Shown here one piece after another: positions 7,033 to 14,077 of a stretch of DNA of 14,077 bases (the stretch's first letter is position 1; each line of letters starts with the position of its first letter). Both the position numbers and the translations under genes were made by a program. The DNA lies in assembly GCA_029942245.1 (NCBI GenBank), contig JAOZTN010000080.1:1-14077 (forward strand). Reading direction: 5' to 3'. The DNA is from B18-G4 sp003648575 (GTDB taxonomy: Bacteria > Bacteroidota > Bacteroidia > Bacteroidales > B18-G4). Under the pieces are notes generated by a model. That model saw nothing but the letters and a program-made list of their open reading frames with translations, made no database searches and was not told the DNA's origin.

Positions 7033-8859
7033 TTATAAAACCGGCGTTTTGCGGTTTCGCTCGCGCTTACGATCATGCTCAGAAAGCAAGATCTTTCTGA
7101 TGCGGATAGACTTGGGAGTGACTTCCAGGTACTCATCTTCACCAATATACTCCATGGCTTCCTCCAGCGAGAATTTCACTGCCGGTGCAATGGATAGTTT
7201 TTCATCGGAGCCTGATGCCCGCATATTGGTCAGCTTCTTGGTCTTGATCACGTTGATGATAAGATCATCATACCTGGTACTCTCACCGATGACCTGTCCG
7301 GCGTAGATCTCCTCATTTGGATCGATATGGAACTTACCCCTGTCCTGGGCCTTACTCAGTGAGTATGCAATGGATGTTCCTGTTTCCATGGCAATCAGTG
7401 CGCCGTTCCTTCTGCTCACGATATCACCCTTCCAAGGCTCAAAGGCTTTGAACCGGTGTGAGAGCACTGCTTCCCCTTCTGTAACCGTCATGATGGGATT
7501 GGCAAGGCCGATAAGGCCCCTGGCTGAGATCTTGAACTCCAGGTTGATCCTGTCATTCTTGTTTTCGATATTCAGGATATCACCCTTTCGCCTGGTAACA
7601 ATCTCTATCACTTTTCCTGAAAAGGCCTCAGAAACATTTACGTTCAAGAGTTCGACAGGTTCATGCTTGAAGCCATCGATTTCTTTGATGACCACCTTGG
7701 GCTGGCCAAGTTGAAATTCATATCCTTCCCTTCTCATCGTTTCCACGAGTATTGACAAGTGCAATATGCCCCTGCCATAAACAAGCAGTTTGTCGGGTGA
7801 ATCTGTTTCCTCTACCCTCAGTGCCAGATTTTTCTCTGTTTCTTTAAATAATCTATCCCTCACATGCCTCGAAGTAACAAATTTGCCCTCCCTCCCGAAG
7901 AAAGGAGAATTGTTAATTGTAAAAAGCATACTCATGGTAGGCTCATCCACCGCGATAGGTTTCAAGGCTTCCGGTTCGTGGAAATCAGCGATGGTATCAC
8001 CGATATCGAAATTTTCCAAGCCCATAACTGCCACGATCTCGCCCGATCCTATTTCAGTTTTTATTTTTTCTTTCCCCAGTCCTTCAAAGCGGTATAATTC
8101 TTTCACAACCGATTTATTGACGAAGCCATTTCTTTGCACGATGGAGACCTGGTCTCCCATTTTGATGCTGCCACGATGTATGCGGCCAACTGCAATCCTG
8201 CCGGTGTATGAAGAATAATCGAGAGAGCTGATCTGCAATTGCAGTCTTCCCGGATTGTCTTCAGGAGGATCAAAATATTCGATGATGGTATCGAGCAGAT
8301 ACGTCACATCTTCAGCAGGCTCCTTCCAGTCGGCACCCATCCACCCTTGCTTGGAGGAACCATATACCGTCGGAAAATTCAACTGATCTTCAGTGGCATC
8401 CAGTGAAAACATGAGTTCGAAAACATCTTCATTTGTCTCTTCAGGATTACAATTTGGTTTATCTACCTTATTAACTACAACAATGGGTTTCAAACCCATT
8501 TCCAGGGCTTTTTGCAGCACAAAACGCGTTTGTGGCATGGGCCCTTCGAAAGCATCTACGAGCAGAAGCACACCATCTGCCATATTCAACACACGTTCAA
8601 CTTCACCGCCAAAGTCGGAGTGACCCGGTGTATCAATAATGTTGATCTTAGTGTCTTTGTATCTGACAGAGACATTCTTGGAGAGTATGGTGATCCCTCT
8701 TTCCCTTTCCAGGTCACTAGAATCGAGGATGAGGTCCTCTACCTCCTGGTTGTCCCTGAACAACTTCACCTGGTGCAGTATCCTGTCGACCAGGGTAGTC
8801 TTTCCATGATCGACATGGGCAATGATGGCAATGTTTCTTATTTCCATATAATTTTGCAT
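7033..8859 (-). CDS. typA: TypA/BipA ribosome-associated translational GTPase
   Basis: A 608-residue translation-factor GTPase (BipA/TypA) of the EF-G/LepA class, which binds the 70S ribosome and supports 50S assembly and growth under stress or cold. G-domain motifs are complete: G1 AHVDHGKTT (14-22), G2 RERGITI (52-58), G3 DTPGH (76-80), G4 NKVD (130-133) and G5 SSK (168-170). Domains II, III and V and the basic C-terminal domain follow, with the BipA-typical RRKGDI and SARGLIG segments. The length is normal. Two starts are possible: 8859 (MQNYMEIRN) or 8847 (MEIRN); family members begin just before RNIAIIAHVDHGK, so both fit. The 8859 ATG directly abuts the T-run of the rpmH terminator, leaving no room for a separate promoter, so expression probably depends on read-through. 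Confidence 0.96.
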   Translation of the reverse strand: MQNYMEIRNIAIIAHVDHGKTTLVDRILHQVKLFRDNQEVEDLILDSSDLERERGITILSKNVSVRYKDTKINIIDTPGHSDFGGEVERVLNMADGVLLLVDAFEGPMPQTRFVLQKALEMGLKPIVVVNKVDKPNCNPEETNEDVFELMFSLDATEDQLNFPTVYGSSKQGWMGADWKEPAEDVTYLLDTIIEYFDPPEDNPGRLQLQISSLDYSSYTGRIAVGRIHRGSIKMGDQVSIVQRNGFVNKSVVKELYRFEGLGKEKIKTEIGSGEIVAVMGLENFDIGDTIADFHEPEALKPIAVDEPTMSMLFTINNSPFFGREGKFVTSRHVRDRLFKETEKNLALRVEETDSPDKLLVYGRGILHLSILVETMRREGYEFQLGQPKVVIKEIDGFKHEPVELLNVNVSEAFSGKVIEIVTRRKGDILNIENKNDRINLEFKISARGLIGLANPIMTVTEGEAVLSHRFKAFEPWKGDIVSRRNGALIAMETGTSIAYSLSKAQDRGKFHIDPNEEIYAGQVIGESTRYDDLIINVIKTKKLTNMRASGSDEKLSIAPAVKFSLEEAMEYIGEDEYLEVTPKSIRIRKILLSEHDRKRERNRKTPVL

Positions 8860-8888
8860 AAAAAAACCCCGCTAATAAGCGGGGTTTT
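8860..8888 (-). terminator. Intrinsic terminator after rpmH, flush with the typA start
   Basis: On the minus strand an 11-base-pair perfect stem (AAAACCCCGCT with AGCGGGGTTTT, 8863-8888) closes a four-base loop (8874-8877). A run of seven T (8866-8860) includes the last four stem bases. It begins 6 bases after the rpmH stop. The base after the T-run is the A of the first possible typA ATG. On the plus strand only four T follow the stem, so it mainly serves rpmH. Confidence 0.85.
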
Positions 8889-8894
8889 GGAAGT

Positions 8895-9044
8895 TTATCT
8901 CATTTCATCAGATACAGTTAGACGCTTCCTGCCTTTCGCTCGGCGTGCTTTGATCACCTTCTGCCCGTTAACAGACGACATCCTTTTCCTGAATCCGTGT
9001 TTGTTCTTGCGTTTCCTGTTTGATGGTTGAAATGTTCTTTTCAT
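8895..9044 (-). CDS. rpmH: 50S ribosomal protein bL34
   Basis: A 49-residue, extremely basic protein starting MKRTFQPSNRKRKNKHGF and containing RAKGRKRLTVSDE near its end, the unmistakable L34 signature. L34 is a small protein of the large ribosomal subunit that binds 23S rRNA. The length is within the family range of about 44-53 residues. The start at 9044 is fixed by the invariant MKRTFQPS. It is preceded by an A-rich leader (no Shine-Dalgarno) and a strong promoter at 9067-9097, and followed by the intrinsic terminator at 8860-8888, so it can form a single-gene transcript. Unlike in many bacteria, rnpA is not next to it; typA follows instead. Confidence 0.97.
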   Translation of the reverse strand: MKRTFQPSNRKRKNKHGFRKRMSSVNGQKVIKARRAKGRKRLTVSDEMR

Positions 9045-9066
9045 TTTATCTTCTTTTTTGGGAGTG

Positions 9067-9097
9067 CAAAAATAGCGCTTTTTTTATTATTGACAAA
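9067..9097 (-). promoter_or_regulatory. Bacteroidota consensus promoter of rpmH
   Basis: On the minus strand TTTG at 9097-9094, a spacer of exactly 19 bases, then TATTTTTG at 9074-9067. This matches the -33 TTTG / -7 TAnnTTTG consensus of Bacteroidota primary sigma factors without a mismatch. The -33 box starts on the base right after the pepD stop codon. About 22 bases separate the -7 box from the rpmH ATG, giving a short A-rich leader. Confidence 0.85.
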
Positions 9098-10558
9098 TTA
9101 TTTTGCAGGAATATTTTTTAACGTCTCTGCAAGATAATCCCAGAACAGAGCTACCGTTGGTATGTTAACCATCTCGTCGGGTGAGTGAGGATTACGAATT
9201 GTTGGTCCGAAAGAGATCATATCCCAATGAGGATATGATGATCCAAGGATACCACATTCCAGTCCGGCATGGATCACCTTCACCGCGGGAACCTTGCCGA
9301 AATTCTTATTATAAACCTCTTTCATTTCGTTGAGGATGGCTGAATCCACATTGGGTTTCCAACCCGGGTAGTCACCTGAATTCGCTGCTTTAGCACCGGC
9401 TTCAGTAAAGACATCGTAAATGGTTTTAGCCACTTTTACTTTATCTGCATCCACAGCACTCCTCTGCAGGCTTGCCATTTCGATCATTCCGTCAGCTGAT
9501 TTGACCACCGCCAGGTTGGTTGAAGTTTCAACAACATCAGGCATATTCTTATCCATGGCGATCACGCCGTTAGGACAATTTTCCACTGCCTGGTAAAGCC
9601 CGAGAGTTGCCTTTTCGTCGATGAGACTTGCGGCCATATCGCTTTCTTCAACATCAATCTCCAGTCCGGGGTCTGCATCTTTAAAAATATCCTGCTGCGC
9701 TATTGCATAGGTGGAAACGAATCCCAGGAAATCATCTTTGTTCTCAGCAGGGATTACCACAACTGAAAATGCTTCACGTGGGATGGCGTTGCGAAGGCTG
9801 CCACCATTAATAGAGGCCAGTCTGAGACCAAACTTATCTGCAGCTTCTGCCAGCAGACCGTTCATGATCTTGTTTGCATTTCCACGGTTCAGGTTGATAT
9901 CCAATCCTGAATGACCACCTTTCAGGCCGATCACACTGATCTTAAATGTAATACCGCCATCGAAAACAGTTTCTTCAGTATAATCGAAGACACCCACGGT
10001 ATCAACACCACCGGCACATCCAATATACAGTTCGCCTTCGTCCTCAGAATCGAGGTTCATCAGGATGTCACCATCCAGAAGACCCGGTATCAGTCCGTTG
10101 GCACCGGTCATGCCTGTTTCCTCATCAGAGGTAAAAAGCGCTTCTACAGGTCCGTGTTGCATCTCAGTATCCTGCAGTACGGCCATCGCGGCAGCAGCAC
10201 CGATACCATTGTCGGCACCCAGTGTGGTCCCCCTGGCTTTCACCCAGTCACCATCAATGAAAGCATCGATAGGGTCTGTCTCAAAATTATGATCTGTCCC
10301 GCTATTCTTTTGCGGAACCATATCGAGGTGGGCCTGAAGGATCACGCCTTTACAGCCTTCCATACCCGCTGTAGCAGGCTTTTTGATGATAATATTATCT
10401 ACTTCATCTTTGTAGGTTTCAAGTCCTAGTTTTTTTCCAAATTCCATCATGAATGCCTGGATGGCATCTTCATGTTTGGATGGCCTGGGCACCTGGGTAA
10501 GCTGATAAAAGTTTTCCCAGAGCGCTTCAGGTTTCAAGTTTCTGATTTCATCACTCAT
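9098..10558 (-). CDS. pepD: Aminoacyl-histidine dipeptidase (Xaa-His dipeptidase, M20 family)
   Basis: A 486-residue cytosolic dinuclear zinc dipeptidase of clan MH, family M20. PepD enzymes cleave carnosine-like and many other unblocked dipeptides and supply amino acids after peptide uptake. Expected ligands are all present: His77 with Asp79 in QAHLDMVPQ, Asp116 in LGADNGIG, the Glu146-Glu147 pair in TSDEETG, Asp170 in MNLDSEDEG and His458 in NPHSPDE. His430 lies in HAGLECG. This spacing equals the characterised Vibrio PepD residues shifted by three. There is no signal peptide. The start at 10558 gives the family-typical N-terminus (IRNLKPEALWENF). An intrinsic terminator at 10589-10623 separates it from the upstream MFS gene, so it needs its own promoter (candidate at 10561-10591). 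The rpmH promoter begins immediately after its stop. Confidence 0.95.
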   Translation of the reverse strand: MSDEIRNLKPEALWENFYQLTQVPRPSKHEDAIQAFMMEFGKKLGLETYKDEVDNIIIKKPATAGMEGCKGVILQAHLDMVPQKNSGTDHNFETDPIDAFIDGDWVKARGTTLGADNGIGAAAAMAVLQDTEMQHGPVEALFTSDEETGMTGANGLIPGLLDGDILMNLDSEDEGELYIGCAGGVDTVGVFDYTEETVFDGGITFKISVIGLKGGHSGLDINLNRGNANKIMNGLLAEAADKFGLRLASINGGSLRNAIPREAFSVVVIPAENKDDFLGFVSTYAIAQQDIFKDADPGLEIDVEESDMAASLIDEKATLGLYQAVENCPNGVIAMDKNMPDVVETSTNLAVVKSADGMIEMASLQRSAVDADKVKVAKTIYDVFTEAGAKAANSGDYPGWKPNVDSAILNEMKEVYNKNFGKVPAVKVIHAGLECGILGSSYPHWDMISFGPTIRNPHSPDEMVNIPTVALFWDYLAETLKNIPAK

Positions 10559-10560
10559 TG

Positions 10561-10591
10561 TATAAATATTTAAGTTCTCATTGGCAGCAAA
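10561..10591 (-). promoter_or_regulatory. Candidate pepD promoter (weak -7 box)
   Basis: On the minus strand TTTG at 10591-10588, then exactly 19 bases, then TATTTATA at 10568-10561. The -33 box and spacing fit the Bacteroidota consensus. The -7 box has two mismatches and lies only 2 bases before the pepD ATG, so a transcript from it would be leaderless or start slightly inside the codon. A promoter is expected here because a terminator lies just upstream and overlaps the -33 box. Confidence 0.3.
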
Positions 10592-10623
10592 AGGCCATTT
10601 CCGAATTGTTGAAAATGACCTTT
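10589..10623 (-). terminator. Intrinsic terminator of the MFS transporter gene
   Basis: On the minus strand a stem of about 12 pairs (AAGGTCATTTTC with GGAAATGGCCTT, including two G-U pairs) closes an 8-base loop at 10603-10610 and runs into TTTT (10592-10589). On the plus strand the two wobble positions become mismatches, which orients it to the minus strand. It lies about 20 bases after the MFS stop at 10644. Confidence 0.7.
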
Positions 10624-10643
10624 CACCATACTATTTCTAATTC

Positions 10644-12326
10644 TTATTTCTGGATATTAGGTTGTTCAAGCCCGTATCCTTTTTTGCGATCCTCCACCCT
10701 TAACATGAAAGCAAAGAATAGGGATACGATCGAAAGGCCAAGGAATATGAGCATATCATAAAAATAATCATATGTGATGTTCAACTTTTCCTTTTGAATA
10801 ATTGTATATGCATTATTTCGGCCAATCAATATTATTTTTTCGAGTGTTTCTTCCTTGTCACCGGTCACATCAATATTACTGATTCCAGTAGCGATACTCA
10901 TATAAATCTCATTTCTCACATTTTCCGTATCGACCTCTTCAATTGCCACAGGGATATATTCAGTATACTGAACAATAGAATCAACAGTAGCCCCAGTGGT
11001 TTTATCAAGTGCCATGCCTATCTCAATATCTGTGAATGAATCTTCCGGCAACATTTCTTTGAACGCTTTCTCTATAGCTGACCTCACCAATATTTTGTTT
11101 GGAGAAACATCAGGATTAGTAGCATTTAGCACGAAGCCGAGAATCAAAGGAATAAATAAAAGGCCTATGTTCTGAATCCAGAATATAACAGCATAGGCTG
11201 TACCCAACTGTTTTTCAGGAATAATTTTTGGCACTGAAGGCCACATGGCTGATGGGACAAGTGAAAACCCAACACCAAGAATGATCACCATTACTGCTGC
11301 GATCCACCAGGTGGTTAAGCCCGGGATTGCCAGTACTCCATGTACAAATATTAGGATTAAGGAGCCAATGATCATGATAGTAGCACCCTTTCCATATTTA
11401 TCATAGACGCTGCCAAACAAAGGTGTAAGGAAGAGCGTACCCAGTGGCAGTAAACTTGGAATAAGACCAGCCAGATAAGGGCTTACATTATATTTATTGA
11501 TCATCAGGTCAGTGGCATAAAACAAAAATGGGAATACCGCTGAATAAAATAAGACACATAAAATAGCAATATACCAGAATCCCCTGTTAGTAATGATCAA
11601 CATGATGTCTTTGATCTTAAATTCATCTGATGTATCAACCTCGATATCTTTTTCAGATTTATCAAGTTTAACATCAAGAATTGAAAATAAAATGAAGGAT
11701 ACGATACCAATCAGCATCACCGCCAATGCAAATAGAATCGGGGCTGTTACCGTAAAGTTTTTCGCAAGGGGCAAAGAAATAGCCAGTGCAAGCAAGGTCC
11801 CAAGTCGGGCAATTGACATTTGCATCCCCATGGCAAGTGCCAGTTCCTTTCCTTTAAACCAACGCACCACAGCTTTTGAAATCGTGATTCCTATAGCCTC
11901 AGTACCCACTCCAAAAAGTGCAAAACCAAGCGAAGACAATAGCACTTGCATCTTCATCTCACCCAATAAGGGAATGTAAACAGACGATCCTGCAGCAAAC
12001 TCATGCGAAACCGCCCAATAATTTAATGCAGTACCGATAAACATGACTAAAGTTGCTCCAAGTCCAGTTTTTCTTATACCAAGTTTATCCAGGATGAATC
12101 CGCTAAAAATGAGCATAAACAGGAATACATTAAACCATGCATAAGCAGAAGTATAGGTTCCAAAATCTTCACTATTCCATCCAAGAATACTTTCCAGCAT
12201 TGGCTTAATCGAAGAAAGTGCATAATTGAAATAATATGCGCCAAAAATTGATAAGGATGCTAAGATCAAAGCAGTCCAGCGAGCTGTTTTAGAATCCCTT
12301 AAGGATTTTACTATTTTTTCAGTCAT
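10644..12326 (-). CDS. MFS transporter, MFSD1-like, with a large periplasmic insert
   Basis: A 560-residue inner-membrane transporter with about 12 predicted helices (TM1 about 18-40, TM6 about 194-217, TM7 about 248-271, TM11 about 376-400, TM12 about 519-543). MFS motif A appears as GFILDKLGIRK (76-86), with a degenerate copy GSVYDKYGKG (305-314) between TM8 and TM9. VFPFLFYATDLM in TM7 and the block around PSAMWPSVPKIIPEKQLGT (358-376) resemble MFSD1, the eukaryotic lysosomal dipeptide transporter, as I recall it. The downstream neighbour is the dipeptidase gene pepD, which supports a peptide substrate by context only. An insert of about 117 residues (401-518) lies between TM11 and TM12, on the periplasmic side. 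The gene is visibly more AT-rich than its neighbours. A degenerate -7-like box (TAATTTTC, 12356-12349) precedes the start. Confidence 0.82.
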   Translation of the reverse strand: MTEKIVKSLRDSKTARWTALILASLSIFGAYYFNYALSSIKPMLESILGWNSEDFGTYTSAYAWFNVFLFMLIFSGFILDKLGIRKTGLGATLVMFIGTALNYWAVSHEFAAGSSVYIPLLGEMKMQVLLSSLGFALFGVGTEAIGITISKAVVRWFKGKELALAMGMQMSIARLGTLLALAISLPLAKNFTVTAPILFALAVMLIGIVSFILFSILDVKLDKSEKDIEVDTSDEFKIKDIMLIITNRGFWYIAILCVLFYSAVFPFLFYATDLMINKYNVSPYLAGLIPSLLPLGTLFLTPLFGSVYDKYGKGATIMIIGSLILIFVHGVLAIPGLTTWWIAAVMVIILGVGFSLVPSAMWPSVPKIIPEKQLGTAYAVIFWIQNIGLLFIPLILGFVLNATNPDVSPNKILVRSAIEKAFKEMLPEDSFTDIEIGMALDKTTGATVDSIVQYTEYIPVAIEEVDTENVRNEIYMSIATGISNIDVTGDKEETLEKIILIGRNNAYTIIQKEKLNITYDYFYDMLIFLGLSIVSLFFAFMLRVEDRKKGYGLEQPNIQK

Positions 12327-12419
12327 AATAATGGTTTGATTTATTTGCGAAAATTAGTGGAAGCGAATATAGATAAAATTATACAGCTAGATTCTGTACC
12401 TGAGCATTTTGTTTTCAAC

Positions 12420-13046
12420 TTATCGCGCAAGCGCAATGTATATCAGCTTTTTCGTGTGGAAAAATTCCATCGGGAAATTAATATCCAGATCGTAAATGGC
12501 ATAACGGGCCTTTATGCTGTTCATTTCTTCTTCTACATCGCCCCCTTTCAGATAAAGGATGCCATTGTTCAGGCTGTTGAAGTTTTTCTTTCTGACCTTG
12601 CCCCTCATCCAGCGCAGGAATTCCGGCATACGGGTTACAGCACGGCTGACGACAAAGTCAAATTTCTCGTCCAGCTCCTCTGCCCTGATTTGCCGGGCTG
12701 TAACATTTTTCAGCTGGAGGGCCTCGATAATCTCATTCACCACCTTGATCTTTTTACCGGTGGAGTCGACAAGGGTAAAGCGGGCCTCCGGAAACATGAT
12801 GGCCAGCGGGATGCCGGGAAAACCGCCACCTGTTCCAACATCCAGGATCTTAGTCCCTGGTTTGAACTGGATGACCTGTGCAATAGCCAGGGAATGAAGA
12901 ATATGACGTTCCTCCAGATTGTCGATATCTTTGCGTGAGATCAGGTTTATGCGTTCATTCCAGTATTCATACAGCTCCTGCAGCATGGCAAATTGCCTGT
13001 CTTGTTCAGGGCTGATGTCGGGAAAATATTGGCGGATGAGGTCCAT
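12420..13046 (-). CDS. rsmG: 16S rRNA (guanine-N7) methyltransferase RsmG (GidB)
   Basis: A 208-residue class I SAM-dependent methyltransferase that makes m7G527 (E. coli numbering) in 16S rRNA. Motifs in order are NLISRKD (34-40), ERHILHS (46-52), the SAM loop ILDVGTGGGFPGIPLA (67-82), LVDSTGKK (92-99), VSRAVTRMPE (133-142) and YLKGG (165-169), all diagnostic of RsmG. The length is normal. The start at 13046 gives the usual short N-terminal helix. It is transcribed divergently from the glucosaminidase gene across an 84-base gap, with a consensus -7 box just upstream of the ATG. Its 3' gap of 93 bases to the MFS gene holds only a weak hairpin. Confidence 0.96.
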   Translation of the reverse strand: MDLIRQYFPDISPEQDRQFAMLQELYEYWNERINLISRKDIDNLEERHILHSLAIAQVIQFKPGTKILDVGTGGGFPGIPLAIMFPEARFTLVDSTGKKIKVVNEIIEALQLKNVTARQIRAEELDEKFDFVVSRAVTRMPEFLRWMRGKVRKKNFNSLNNGILYLKGGDVEEEMNSIKARYAIYDLDINFPMEFFHTKKLIYIALAR

Positions 13047-13051
13047 GGCAA

Positions 13052-13059
13052 CAAAGCTA
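13052..13059 (-). promoter_or_regulatory. -7 promoter box of rsmG
   Basis: TAGCTTTG on the minus strand matches TAnnTTTG exactly and lies 5 bases before the rsmG ATG. No TTTG is found 19 bases upstream, so only the -7 half is supported. If used, the mRNA would be leaderless or nearly so. Confidence 0.45.
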
Positions 13060-13116
13060 ACAATAAGTTGTGTAAAAGTATGGTTATTAAAAGCAGTATG
13101 CTGATAAGATGCCGCT

Positions 13117-13124
13117 TATTTTTG
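13117..13124 (+). promoter_or_regulatory. -7 promoter box of the glucosaminidase gene
   Basis: TATTTTTG on the plus strand matches TAnnTTTG exactly and continues as CACTC, giving 13 bases identical to the -7 region of the rpmH promoter. No good -33 TTTG is seen 19 bases upstream. The box ends 6 bases before the ATG at 13131, implying a leaderless or nearly leaderless mRNA. Confidence 0.5.
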
Positions 13125-13130
13125 CACTCA

Positions 13131-14077
13131 ATGAAGATTAGAAGAACTATAATTGGATTGGCATTCCTGCTGGCTGGATTTATAACATCAGCACAGCAAA
13201 GGATCTCAGTAGAGGATTATATCCTGACCTACAAAGATGTAGCCATGGACAAGATGGAAGCATACGGCATACCGGCATCTATCACCCTGGCACAGGGCAT
13301 ACTGGAATCGGGCAGCGGCAACAGCGAGCTGGCGCGAAAGGCAAATAATCACTTTGGGATCAAATGTCATAAAGACTGGAAGGGAAAGACTTTCCACATG
13401 GATGATGATGCAAAGGACGAATGCTTCAGGAAATACAAATCGCCGGATGAATCCTACCGCGACCATTCTCTTTTCCTCACCACCCGCAACCGATATGCAG
13501 ACCTCTTTACATTAAAGATACGCGATTATAAAGGCTGGGCCCGTGGCCTTAAAAAGGCCGGTTATGCCACCAACCCAAAGTATCCGCAACTTCTTATCAA
13601 GATCATCGAAGAGAACCATCTCTTCGAATTCGACAAAGGCATCACCCCTGCCTATCTGAGCCAGCAGGAGGGAAAAGTGCCGGTAGCAGATGATCCTGTT
13701 GTGACTACACCGGAGGTTTACCCTGTGGCCAGCTCTTACGAGCTTATCGAGATATGGGAAACCGGCCGCAAGGTATACAGCAACAACGGGGTGAAATTCA
13801 TCTTTGCCAATGCCGGCGACAGCTTTTCCGACATAGCAGCTGACTTTGAGATCTATTCCTGGCAGCTGCCCAAATACAATGAGCTGGATAAGAAATCGCA
13901 ACCCGGTGAAGGGCAGATCATCTATATCGAGAAAAAGAAGAAAAAGAATAAAGACGCCGGCAAGCACAGCGTAAAAGCAGGTGAAAGCATGTACTACATC
14001 TCCCAGCTATACGCCATACAGCTCAAACAACTGTATAAGATAAATAAGATGGATGAGGGAGTGGAGGCGTCTGCAGG
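13131..14077 (+). CDS. Secreted glucosaminidase-domain peptidoglycan hydrolase with LysM repeats, 3'-truncated by the window edge
   Basis: The frame stays open to the window end; 315 residues are visible. Residues 1-21 form a signal peptide (basic MKIRR, hydrophobic core, probable cleavage after ITSA), so the protein is exported. A glucosaminidase (GH73-like, FlgJ/LytG-type) domain covers about 28-168; Glu59 in AQGILESGSGNS fits the catalytic acid, and NNHFGIKC (72-79) and GYATNPKYP (144-152) are family blocks. A linker follows, then a divergent LysM-like region (about 222-267), a lysine-rich stretch, and a second LysM beginning at HSVKAGESMYYISQLY (279-294) that runs off the window. Such proteins cleave peptidoglycan glycan strands in the periplasm, with LysM repeats binding the wall. 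It is divergent from rsmG; the -7 box at 13117-13124 is probably its promoter. Confidence 0.9.
   Translation, partial: MKIRRTIIGLAFLLAGFITSAQQRISVEDYILTYKDVAMDKMEAYGIPASITLAQGILESGSGNSELARKANNHFGIKCHKDWKGKTFHMDDDAKDECFRKYKSPDESYRDHSLFLTTRNRYADLFTLKIRDYKGWARGLKKAGYATNPKYPQLLIKIIEENHLFEFDKGITPAYLSQQEGKVPVADDPVVTTPEVYPVASSYELIEIWETGRKVYSNNGVKFIFANAGDSFSDIAADFEIYSWQLPKYNELDKKSQPGEGQIIYIEKKKKKNKDAGKHSVKAGESMYYISQLYAIQLKQLYKINKMDEGVEASA

Noticed and set aside
8512..9030. Plus-strand open frame covering the typA start and rpmH
   Set aside because: It runs antisense through two certain genes and the terminator between them; no protein-family features.
9911..10429. Plus-strand open frame of 172 codons opposite pepD
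   Set aside because: Antisense to a complete pepD with intact catalytic residues; the translation has no recognisable domain.
12381..12399. Small hairpin downstream of rsmG as terminator
   Set aside because: The stem is only six pairs including one G-U, AT-rich, with an interrupted T-run; too weak to call.
12336..12938. Long plus-strand open frame (200 codons) opposite rsmG
   Set aside because: It is antisense to a fully recognisable rsmG, has no family features, and reflects codon structure of the opposite strand.

Overview
The window looks like chromosomal DNA from a member of the Bacteroidota. Four things point there. A textbook Bacteroidota promoter (TTTG, 19-base spacer, TAnnTTTG) lies upstream of the L34 gene. 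Shine-Dalgarno sequences are absent, and start codons are preceded by A-rich sequence. A DUF4834-type small membrane protein sits next to a long YfhO-family protein. The L34 and TypA proteins are of Bacteroidota type. The window contains twelve genes: ten complete, a gpsA cut at its 5' end, and a peptidoglycan hydrolase cut at its 3' end. I see no tRNA, rRNA, CRISPR or transposon. No stretch above 100 bases lacks a gene.

Left part (1-6957): gpsA and a PIG-L/LmbE deacetylase run on the plus strand. They collide tail-to-tail, with a 6-base overlap, with a minus-strand series read in the order DUF4834 protein, YfhO-like multi-spanning membrane protein, GT4 glycosyltransferase, beta-propeller-like protein of unknown function. 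The last two overlap by ATGA. Together these genes suggest envelope glycan or glycolipid assembly and decoration; this is inferred from families and adjacency. The two gaps flanking the YfhO gene each hold a symmetric inverted array of 7-base units. One is 4 units + 1 spacer unit + 4 inverted units; the other is 5 + 1 + 5. The unit sequences differ. These arrays are the most unusual structure I found.

Middle part (7033-10558, minus strand): pepD (aminoacyl-histidine dipeptidase), then rpmH from its own strong promoter, then a strong intrinsic terminator whose T-run ends exactly at the first start codon of typA (BipA GTPase). That placement raises a real question about how typA is expressed.

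Right part (10644-14077): an AT-rich MFS transporter gene with MFSD1-like motifs lies directly upstream of pepD and carries a large extra periplasmic loop. This suggests a dipeptide import and cleavage pair, although a terminator separates the two genes. Next comes rsmG, encoding the 16S rRNA m7G methyltransferase. Divergent from it is a secreted glucosaminidase with LysM repeats. The -7 boxes of both divergent genes lie only 5-6 bases before the start codons, which suggests leaderless mRNAs.
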